A DNA stretch of 5,237 nt, from positions 1-5,237 of the forward strand of contig JAFOFM010000172.1 of assembly GCA_017387265.1 (NCBI GenBank), read 5' to 3'. The stretch is from Peptococcaceae bacterium (GTDB lineage Bacteria; Bacillota; Peptococcia; Peptococcales; Peptococcaceae). This document shows, piece by piece, positions 1-5,237 of this stretch. The position numbers were made by a program, and so were the translations under genes. How positions within the stretch are numbered: the stretch's first letter is position 1; each line of letters starts with the position of its first letter. The notes under the pieces are model-generated. The model saw nothing but the letters and a program-made list of their open reading frames with translations, searched no databases and was not told the DNA's origin.

Positions 1-1022
1 ACGGCTTTTATGCCATCAGCTCCGCATCGCAGAAACACTTTTTAACATCCCTTGACAGTGCCGGGTTTGGCTGGGCAAGGCTTGCTCTGCAGGATGGGCA
101 GGTATTCGTTAACACAACCGCATCGGGGCAGAATGAATACCGGATTCCAAACGGGTTCACCGAACCGGTACAAACCGTGCGCCAGTCCGGCGGCAAAGCG
201 CTGCTTTCTGTTTATGCCGATAACCTGGACGGCTCTCTGGCTCAGATTTTATCCAGCGCAGAACTTCGCAGCGAAGCGGTTCAGCAGATTGCAAAAACAG
301 CGGCTTATGCAGAGAAAAACGGAGAAAACACCAGCTTTCATGGTGTTGTGATTGACTTTGAAGCACTGCGTTCCAGTCAGAAAGCGAACTTCACATTATT
401 TTTACAGGAACTGCGCAGCGCTATGGGCGCAAGACCGATTTATGTAGCGGTGCATCCGGTTATGCAGGGTTCGGCTCATTATGACGGCTATGATTATGCA
501 TCCATCGGCCGTATTGCAGACCGTGTTATTTTAATGGCTTACGATTACGACCCGGCTTCCCTCACCGATACCGAAATGGCGCAGGGTTACACCATGACAC
601 CGATGGCACCGCTCAATCAGGTTTATATTGCCATCAATGCATGTTTAGACGGCGGTATCCCGGCGAATAAACTGCTGCTTGGCTTATCCATGGATACCGT
701 ACAGTGGAAGCTGCAGAACGGTGCTGTAATCAATAAAACCCCGTATCACCCGGCTTATGATGCGGTAAGCAGCCGTTTAGCCACCGGATGCCAGATCAGT
801 TATCCAAACTACAGCTATGTGCCATATGCCAGCTATACCAATGCGCAGGATAATACACAGAATATCCTGTGGTACGAAGACGAACGCTCCATTGCTGCCA
901 AAGCCGAGCTGGCCCGTTTAATGGGAATTCGCGGCTTATCCCTGTGGCGTCTTGGAACGATTCCGGTCGATAGTGCAAACGGACTTAATATCTGGAATGC
1001 TGCAGACCAGGCCGTAAAATAA
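1..1022 (+). CDS. GH18-family glycoside hydrolase (YaaH/SleL-like), 5'-truncated by window edge
   Basis: The reading frame is open from base 3 and ends at TAA 1020-1022, giving 339 visible residues; the start is upstream of the window. The order of motifs is that of a family 18 (chitinase-fold) TIM barrel. An N-terminal stretch has SFGW-like 'AGFGWARL' and 'NEYRIPNGF' (about residues 20-50). The catalytic strand is 'GVVIDFEAL', with Asp118 and the presumed acid/base Glu120. A later barrel strand is 'VILMAYDYD' (about 175-183), and the final strand is 'GLSLWRLG' with Trp315. This pattern is known from bacterial YaaH/SleL-like GH18 proteins that act on peptidoglycan or related N-acetylhexosamine polymers, often at the cell surface or spore. 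The substrate here is inference. In the DxxDxDxE motif the first two Asp are His113 and Val116. Any signal peptide, LysM or stalk domain would be in the missing part. The GTG at 177 is internal, since homologous-looking sequence continues upstream. Confidence 0.85.
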   Translation, partial: GFYAISSASQKHFLTSLDSAGFGWARLALQDGQVFVNTTASGQNEYRIPNGFTEPVQTVRQSGGKALLSVYADNLDGSLAQILSSAELRSEAVQQIAKTAAYAEKNGENTSFHGVVIDFEALRSSQKANFTLFLQELRSAMGARPIYVAVHPVMQGSAHYDGYDYASIGRIADRVILMAYDYDPASLTDTEMAQGYTMTPMAPLNQVYIAINACLDGGIPANKLLLGLSMDTVQWKLQNGAVINKTPYHPAYDAVSSRLATGCQISYPNYSYVPYASYTNAQDNTQNILWYEDERSIAAKAELARLMGIRGLSLWRLGTIPVDSANGLNIWNAADQAVK

Positions 1023-1058
1023 CTGCATAGCGGAAAATATGCAAATATACGCAAAACA

Positions 1059-1091
1059 AAAAGCTCTGTCAGATTACCTGACAGAGCTTTT
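1059..1091. terminator. Bidirectional intrinsic terminator between the GH18 gene and aspS
   Basis: A perfect inverted repeat with 14-bp arms (1059-1072 and 1078-1091) surrounds a 5-nt loop (1073-1077). The core of the stem is GCTCTGTCAG. Read on the plus strand the hairpin runs into TTTTCTC. Read on the minus strand it runs into a longer interrupted T tract, TTTTTGTTTTG. It lies 36 nt after the GH18 stop and 20 nt beyond the aspS stop, so it can end both convergent transcripts. The minus-strand U tract is the longer one, which favours the aspS direction. Confidence 0.9.
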
Positions 1092-1111
1092 CTCATATAA
1101 GCAGCAGCTTA

Positions 1112-2899
1112 TTATTTTTCTTCTTTTTCTTTTACATCCAGTTTGATGTGCAGTTCACGCAGCTGTGCATCGGCTACTGGAGATGGAGCTTCCATCATAA
1201 CATCCATTGCACTCTGTGTTTTTGGGAATGGAATTACGTCACGGATGGTGTCGCGTTTTGCCATCAGCATTAACAGACGGTCAACACCGAATGCTAAACC
1301 GCCGTGTGGAGGAGCACCATACTGGAACGCATTCAGCAGACCGCTGAACTGTTCGGTGTATTCTTCTGGAGCCATGTTCAGCAGTTTGAACATTTTTTCC
1401 TGCAGTTCTGCATCGTGAATACGGATAGAACCGCCGCCAACTTCAACGCCGTTTAATACCATGTCGTATGCACGTGCTCTTACTTTACCGGCATCGGTTT
1501 CCATTAAAGGAACGTCTTCCATCATTGGGCAGGTGAATGGGTGGTGCATTGCATAGAAACGTTCGGTTTCTTCATCCCATTCTAACAGAGGGAATTCGGT
1601 TACCCACAGGAAGCTCAGTTCATCTTCGTCGATTAAATCGAAGCGTTTGCCCAGTTCCAGACGCAGGTGGCCCAGAGCATCGCAGGTGGTTTTAAAGGTA
1701 TCTGCTACGCAGAAGATGATGTCGCCTGGTTCTGCACCAACACGATCGAAGATCGCTTTTACTTCTTCTTCGCTTAAGAATTTCAGCAGAGGAGATTTTA
1801 CTTCGTTTTCATCGCTGATGCTGAAGTATGCCAGACCTTTTGCACCGTAAATGGATACATATTTGGTCAGAGCATCGATATCACGACGGGACAGTTTGTG
1901 TACGCCGCCTTTTGCATTGATTGCTTTTACAACGCCGCCGTTTGCAACAGCCTGGTCAAATACTTTGAAGCCGCAGCCTTTTGCGATATCGCACAGGTCT
2001 ACCATTTCCAGACCAAAGCGCAGGTCCGGTTTATCGGAACCGTATTTGTTCATTGCTTCATCCCATGTCATTCTGCGGAATGGAGTTGGAATATCACGGT
2101 CTAATGCTACTTTGAAGATGTGTTTGATTAAACCTTCGTTTAATGTCATGATGTCATCTTCATCCACGAAGGATAATTCCATATCCAGCTGGGTAAATTC
2201 AGGCTGACGGTCTGCACGCAGGTCTTCGTCACGGAAGCAGCGGGCAATCTGGAAATATCTTTCCATACCTGCTACCATTAACAGCTGTTTGAACTGCTGA
2301 GGAGACTGAGGCAGAGCGAAGAATTCGCCTTCATGCACACGGCTTGGCACTAAGTAGTCACGAGCGCCTTCCGGTGTGCTTTTCTGCAGGATTGGTGTTT
2401 CGATTTCCAGGAAACCGTGTTCGTCCATGTAGTCACGCATTGCTTTAACAACTCTGTGACGCAGCATGATGTTGTTTTTCATGGATGGACGACGCAGGTC
2501 TAAATAACGATATTTTAAGCGGATGTTTTCATCTACATCTACATCATCAGTCAGATAGAATGGAGGTGTTTTTGCTTTGTTCAGGATTACTAATTCGGTA
2601 GCAACCACGTCGATATCACCGGTAGCCAGTTTTTCGTTGGTCATACCTTCCGGACGCAGACGAACAGTACCTTTTACAGCCAGTACATATTCACTTCTTA
2701 CGGAGTCTGCAGCTGCGAATACTTCTTCGCTGCAGGTTTCAGGGCTTGCAGTTACCTGTGCAATCCCGGAGCGGTCACGCAGGTCAATAAAGATAACCCC
2801 GCCGTGGTCTCTACGTTTCTGAGCCCAGCCTGTCAGGATTACTTCCTGGCCAACATGCTCTTTTCTTAAATCGTTACAGTTGTGTGTACGTTTTAACAT
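1112..2899 (-). CDS. aspS: Aspartyl-tRNA synthetase, bacterial type, predicted non-discriminating (Asp/Asn)
   Basis: Class II aminoacyl-tRNA synthetase that charges tRNA(Asp) with aspartate in the cytosol. The 595 residues match the usual bacterial length of about 590. Domains in order: OB-fold anticodon-binding domain (about 1-105, 'GWAQKRRDHGGVIFIDLRDR'); catalytic core beginning near 'LKYRYLDLRRP' (128-138); motif 2 'FRDEDLRADRQPEFTQLD' (222-239); a bacterial GAD insertion (about 305-415); and motif 3 'GLAFGVDRLLMLM' (534-546) after 'GGGSIRIHD' (488-496). His32 and Gly85 occupy the two OB-domain positions tied in Pseudomonas aeruginosa AspRS to acceptance of tRNA(Asn); E. coli has Leu and Lys there. 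The dual specificity is therefore predicted, not shown. The C-terminus is a charged, Lys/Glu-rich tail. The ATG at 2897-2899 directly follows the hisS stop codon, and its Shine-Dalgarno lies inside hisS, so translational coupling is likely. Confidence 0.97.
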   Translation of the reverse strand: MLKRTHNCNDLRKEHVGQEVILTGWAQKRRDHGGVIFIDLRDRSGIAQVTASPETCSEEVFAAADSVRSEYVLAVKGTVRLRPEGMTNEKLATGDIDVVATELVILNKAKTPPFYLTDDVDVDENIRLKYRYLDLRRPSMKNNIMLRHRVVKAMRDYMDEHGFLEIETPILQKSTPEGARDYLVPSRVHEGEFFALPQSPQQFKQLLMVAGMERYFQIARCFRDEDLRADRQPEFTQLDMELSFVDEDDIMTLNEGLIKHIFKVALDRDIPTPFRRMTWDEAMNKYGSDKPDLRFGLEMVDLCDIAKGCGFKVFDQAVANGGVVKAINAKGGVHKLSRRDIDALTKYVSIYGAKGLAYFSISDENEVKSPLLKFLSEEEVKAIFDRVGAEPGDIIFCVADTFKTTCDALGHLRLELGKRFDLIDEDELSFLWVTEFPLLEWDEETERFYAMHHPFTCPMMEDVPLMETDAGKVRARAYDMVLNGVEVGGGSIRIHDAELQEKMFKLLNMAPEEYTEQFSGLLNAFQYGAPPHGGLAFGVDRLLMLMAKRDTIRDVIPFPKTQSAMDVMMEAPSPVADAQLRELHIKLDVKEKEEK

Positions 2900-4165
2900 T
2901 TATTTCAATCTCCCTTCTAAATCCTCTACTAACTGGGATAATGCCACTTCGTGCTGTTCGCCGGTGGCCATTTCACGAACAACAGCAATGCCTTTTTCCA
3001 GCTCACTGTCGCCGATAATAACGGTGTATGCCACCTGGAAACGGTCTGCTGCTTTCATCTGTGCTTTCAGACTTTTGCCCAGGTAATCTTTTTCGGTGTA
3101 GATGCCTTTGCCGCGCAGAGCCTGTGTCAGAACAAAAGCCTCTTTCTGTGCCGCTTCACCCAGCGGAGCAATATAAACTTCCGGATGCTTGCTTACAGGC
3201 AGCTCGATGCCCTGCTCTTTTAAAGTGAGCAGTAAGCGTTCCATACCCATCGCATAGCCGATACCAGGCATATCATCGCCGCCGAACTGTTCTACCATGC
3301 CATTATAGCGGCCGCCGCCGCACAGCGCATTCTGTGCAGAACCAACGCTGTTGATAACAACTTCGAAAGCAGTACGAACGTAGTAGTCCAGCCCGCGTAC
3401 CAGATTGGTATCGATTTCATAGCTGATGCCTACCGCATCCAGATATTCTAACAGTTTATTAAAATGTGTGCTGCAGTTATCGCATGCCGCTTCAATGGTG
3501 GTTGGAGCGCCTTTGCACACTTCTTTGCAGCCGTCTTCTTTACAGTCCAGAATACGCAGCGGGTTGCGTTCTAAACGATCCCGGCAGGTATCGCACAGTT
3601 TGTCCTCATACTGACGGAAGTAGGTTTTCAGCTCTTCCATATGTTTTGGACGGCAGTCTGCACAGCCTACTGTATTGATTTTTACGCTTAAGCCGGTTAA
3701 GCCCAGACGTCTGAAAATTTCAACGGCCAGGGTGATAACCTCAGCGTCGATACCGGCATGGTCAGCCCCGAATACTTCGATACCGAACTGATTAAACTGG
3801 CGGTAACGGCCCGCCTGCGGTTTATCGTAGCGGAACATCGGCCCCATGTAATACAGCTTGGTCGGCTGAGGGTCGGCATATAATTTATTTTCCAGAAATG
3901 CGCGTACAGTGCCTGCAGTGCCTTCCGGACGCAGAGTCATATGACGGAACCCTTTATCTTCGAAAGAATACATTTCTTTTTCCACGATGTCACTGGTTTC
4001 GCCTACACTGCGCAGATATACTTCTGTATGTTCAAAAATCGGCAGACGGATTTCTTTATAGCCGTATTCAGCACAAACCTGACGGCACAGCTGCTCGATA
4101 TATTGCCATTTTTCACTTTCACCAGGGAGAAAATCATTAGTCCCCGTTGGTCTTGTGGTCAGCAT
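2900..4165 (-). CDS. hisS: Histidyl-tRNA synthetase
   Basis: Class II synthetase that charges tRNA(His) with histidine in the cytosol. The 421 residues are a typical length. The N-terminus 'RPTGTNDFLPGE' (5-16) is the usual HisRS opening. Motif 2 spans 'RPEGTA' (79-84) and 'FRYDKPQAGRYRQF' (111-124). The histidine-specific signature 'LVRGLDYY' (255-262) separates it from the regulatory paralogue HisZ. Motif 3 is 'GIGYAMGMERLLL' (301-313), and the anticodon-binding domain covers about 328-421. The insertion domain (about 165-235) has three CxxC pairs (168/171, 191/194, 228/231) plus Cys208, Cys213 and Cys217. This pattern is familiar in clostridial-type HisRS and may bind zinc (inference). The ATG at 4163-4165 is chosen because AAAGGA sits 8 nt upstream and the protein starts as the family does. 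It is the first gene of the hisS-aspS operon, with zero bases between the genes. Confidence 0.97.
   Translation of the reverse strand: MLTTRPTGTNDFLPGESEKWQYIEQLCRQVCAEYGYKEIRLPIFEHTEVYLRSVGETSDIVEKEMYSFEDKGFRHMTLRPEGTAGTVRAFLENKLYADPQPTKLYYMGPMFRYDKPQAGRYRQFNQFGIEVFGADHAGIDAEVITLAVEIFRRLGLTGLSVKINTVGCADCRPKHMEELKTYFRQYEDKLCDTCRDRLERNPLRILDCKEDGCKEVCKGAPTTIEAACDNCSTHFNKLLEYLDAVGISYEIDTNLVRGLDYYVRTAFEVVINSVGSAQNALCGGGRYNGMVEQFGGDDMPGIGYAMGMERLLLTLKEQGIELPVSKHPEVYIAPLGEAAQKEAFVLTQALRGKGIYTEKDYLGKSLKAQMKAADRFQVAYTVIIGDSELEKGIAVVREMATGEQHEVALSQLVEDLEGRLK
2910..2916 (-). promoter_or_regulatory. Shine-Dalgarno of aspS embedded in the hisS 3' end
   Basis: On the minus strand AAGGGAG lies 10 nt before the aspS ATG. 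It falls within the hisS codons for Glu-Gly-Arg near the C-terminus, followed by TTG AAA TAA and then ATG. The site confirms the aspS start. It implies that ribosomes finishing hisS expose or directly feed aspS initiation. Confidence 0.75.
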
Positions 4166-4173
4166 ATTCTCAA

Positions 4174-4179
4174 TCCTTT
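4174..4179 (-). promoter_or_regulatory. Shine-Dalgarno of hisS
   Basis: On the minus strand AAAGGA is spaced 8 nt from the ATG at 4163-4165. It supports that start codon and no upstream alternative is visible. Confidence 0.75.
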
Positions 4180-4202
4180 CGGTTTACAATCCTATCTTAT
4201 CA

Positions 4203-4231
4203 ATTTTAGTAAAACAGCGCTGTTTTGTCAA
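4203..4231 (-). promoter_or_regulatory. Sigma-A-type promoter of the hisS-aspS operon
   Basis: On the minus strand a perfect -35 TTGACA (4226-4231) is followed by a 17-nt spacer (4209-4225) and a -10 of TAAAAT (4203-4208, five of six to consensus). Transcription would start near 4196, leaving a leader of about 30 nt before the hisS ATG. Just upstream, 28 of the 30 bases at 4241-4270 are A or T, which resembles an UP element. The short leader leaves no room for a T-box or other riboswitch. Confidence 0.75.
4211..4226. promoter_or_regulatory. Perfect 16-bp palindrome in the hisS promoter spacer, candidate operator
   Basis: AAAACAGCGCTGTTTT is identical to its own reverse complement. It occupies most of the spacer between -35 and -10 and overlaps the last base of the -35 box, where a bound dimeric repressor would block RNA polymerase. 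It is upstream of the predicted transcription start, so it should act as DNA, not as an RNA hairpin of this operon. I do not recognise the regulator. With a 6-bp stem and 4-nt loop it could also form a weak hairpin in read-through transcripts from the upstream dus gene. Confidence 0.45.
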
Positions 4232-4312
4232 CAATTCAGCATTATTTTTACATTAAATTCTAATTATTTTCTGGATACCCGGTCTTTTTTCACATAACAT
4301 AACGGACATACC

Positions 4313-4336
4313 CGGAATAACAGACCTGTTATCCCG
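4313..4336 (-). terminator. Hairpin after the dus stop codon, possible weak terminator or mRNA 3' structure
   Basis: Read on the minus strand, CGGGATAACAG and CTGTTATTCCG can pair over 11 positions, including one G-U wobble, around a centre of 2 nt; in practice the innermost pairs would open to form the loop. It begins 5 nt after the dus stop codon, the usual place for a terminator. There is no U tract after it, so as an intrinsic terminator it is atypical. The G-U pair makes the stem better on the minus strand than on the plus strand, in line with a role in the dus transcript. Confidence 0.4.
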
Positions 4337-4341
4337 CCGGT

Positions 4342-5237
4342 TTATTCAAACAGCGGCGCCACAATCCGCTTATATTCGCTGATTTTTTCTGCTTTGCGGA
4401 TTTTTTTGGTGTAACTCTCCTCCGGATCCAGCAGCGGAAGCATATGAACCCAGAGTTCTTTCATTTTGAACAGTACAGGACGATCCCCCGAAAAGGCCTC
4501 GGTATACGCTTCCAGAATTTCATCATGAAAGAGCTTTAATGTTTTTTTACCGGCAGGGGCATTGCCCTTCATCTCATCCACAATACCGGGATTGCGCAGA
4601 ATTCCGCGCCCCAGCATAACAGCATCAATCTGCGGGAAGGCTGCGCAGAACTTTTTGTAATCCTCCACAGTAAATAAATCCCCGTTGTAGCATAGCTTGT
4701 GTTTACTTTCTTCCACCGCTTTGCCAAAAGCATTCCAGTTCGGTGTGTTATTATAATAATCCTCCCTTACACGGGGATGAACAATCAGCTCTTTTACCGG
4801 AAACTGATTGTATAAATCCAGAAGATCGTCAAACTCCTCCGGTGACTCCATACCGATTCGGGTTTTCAGGGAAATGCCGATGTTTACCTCGCGAAAAATA
4901 TCCTCCAGAAAATGCTCCAGATAGGCATGATCCGCCAGAAGCCCCGCCCCTTTGCGTTTGGTTACAACCGTAGCCGAAGGGCAGCCCAGATTCAGATTTA
5001 CCTCATCATAGCCGAGCTGCTCCATATCTTTGGCAGTGCGGATAAAATACTCCGCCTGGCTGGTTAAAATCTGCGGCACAACACGCATACCTTGATTGTG
5101 CTCAGGCTTTACATCGTTTTTTTCGCGGGAGCTGAACCCGTGATTTTTATTCGGTGCCAGAAACGGCGTATAATAACAGTCAATGTTATGAAAATATTTG
5201 TGATATACATTCCGGTAGATATAACCGGTAACGCCCT
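4342..5237 (-). CDS. dus: tRNA-dihydrouridine synthase (Dus family), N-terminus cut by window edge
   Basis: FMN-dependent reductase that converts uridine to 5,6-dihydrouridine in the tRNA D-loop using NAD(P)H. The frame is open to the window edge; 297 residues plus the stop are visible, and probably only about ten N-terminal residues are missing. The visible start 'GVTGYIYRN' matches the family's opening barrel strand. The ATG at 5086-5088 is therefore internal. Active-site motif 'NLNLGCPS' carries the catalytic Cys85 (visible numbering). Other FMN/substrate motifs are 'LKTRIG' with Lys124, 'VHPRVREDYY' with His153, 'YNGDL' (183-187) and 'MLGRGILRNP' (207-216). The C-terminal part (about 230-297) is the helical tRNA-binding domain. 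The subfamily and the modified position cannot be assigned from this sequence. It lies upstream of hisS on the same strand but is separated by 176 nt containing a promoter, so co-transcription is not required. Confidence 0.93.
   Translation of the reverse strand, partial: GVTGYIYRNVYHKYFHNIDCYYTPFLAPNKNHGFSSREKNDVKPEHNQGMRVVPQILTSQAEYFIRTAKDMEQLGYDEVNLNLGCPSATVVTKRKGAGLLADHAYLEHFLEDIFREVNIGISLKTRIGMESPEEFDDLLDLYNQFPVKELIVHPRVREDYYNNTPNWNAFGKAVEESKHKLCYNGDLFTVEDYKKFCAAFPQIDAVMLGRGILRNPGIVDEMKGNAPAGKKTLKLFHDEILEAYTEAFSGDRPVLFKMKELWVHMLPLLDPEESYTKKIRKAEKISEYKRIVAPLFE

Noticed and set aside
177..179. GTG as the start of the GH18 gene
   Set aside because: The frame is open back to the window edge and the upstream residues (GW-R, NEY-IP-G pattern) look like the N-terminal part of the same family, so this Val is internal.
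1023..1058. Short gap between the GH18 stop and the terminator as a small gene or RNA
   Set aside because: Only 36 bases of A-rich sequence with no start, binding site or structure of note.
1851..2207. 118-codon plus-strand open frame inside aspS
   Set aside because: It is antisense to a highly conserved synthetase, has no recognisable domain and no ribosome binding site that I can see; a shadow frame.
4211..4226. The promoter-spacer palindrome as the dus terminator
   Set aside because: As RNA it gives at most a 6-bp stem mostly of A-U pairs, over 110 nt from the dus stop, and it coincides precisely with a well-spaced promoter; the operator reading is better, though unproven.
4281..4290. 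Plus-strand T run GGTCTTTTTT as a terminator
   Set aside because: No stable stem precedes it and no plus-strand gene ends nearby.
3941..4297. 118-codon plus-strand open frame across the hisS 5' end and its promoter
   Set aside because: Its first part is antisense to conserved hisS codons and its tail is AT-rich promoter DNA; no family resemblance.
5086..5088. ATG as the start of dus
   Set aside because: Forty-nine further in-frame codons upstream encode recognisable Dus N-terminal sequence, including GVTGYIYRN and TPFLAPNKNHG; a start here would remove the first barrel strands.

Overview
The window looks like a chromosomal housekeeping segment from a member of the Bacillota (Firmicutes). 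Three things suggest this: a hisS-aspS tandem, a HisRS of the type with a cysteine-rich insertion seen in clostridia and relatives, and a YaaH/SleL-like family 18 glycoside hydrolase. Base composition is moderate. I cannot name a genus or order from the sequence alone.

Layout: (1) 1-1022, plus strand, is the 3' part of a GH18-family protein whose start lies before the window. (2) 1059-1091 is a perfect 14-bp hairpin flanked by T-rich and A-rich runs, a bidirectional terminator shared by the two convergent genes. (3) 1112-2899, minus strand, is aspS, aspartyl-tRNA synthetase. (4) 2900-4165, minus strand, is hisS, histidyl-tRNA synthetase. The hisS stop codon directly abuts the aspS ATG, so the two form a tightly coupled operon. 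(5) 4166-4341 is the only sizeable intergenic region. It holds a near-consensus sigma-A-type promoter for hisS-aspS, a 16-bp perfect palindrome in the promoter spacer, an AT-rich upstream tract and a hairpin just after the next gene. (6) 4342-5237, minus strand, is a tRNA-dihydrouridine synthase (Dus) that lacks only its extreme N-terminus, cut off by the window edge.

Three of the four genes serve tRNA function: two charge tRNAs and one modifies the D-loop. The GH18 gene is separate, faces the other way and ends at the shared terminator. AspRS carries the His and Gly that mark non-discriminating (Asp/Asn) enzymes, which implies Asn-tRNA(Asn) may be made by GatCAB transamidation in this organism.

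I see no mobile element, CRISPR array, RNA gene or new multi-gene system. The most interesting signal is regulatory: there is no T-box leader where Bacillota often have one ahead of hisS-aspS, and a perfect palindrome sits inside the promoter instead.
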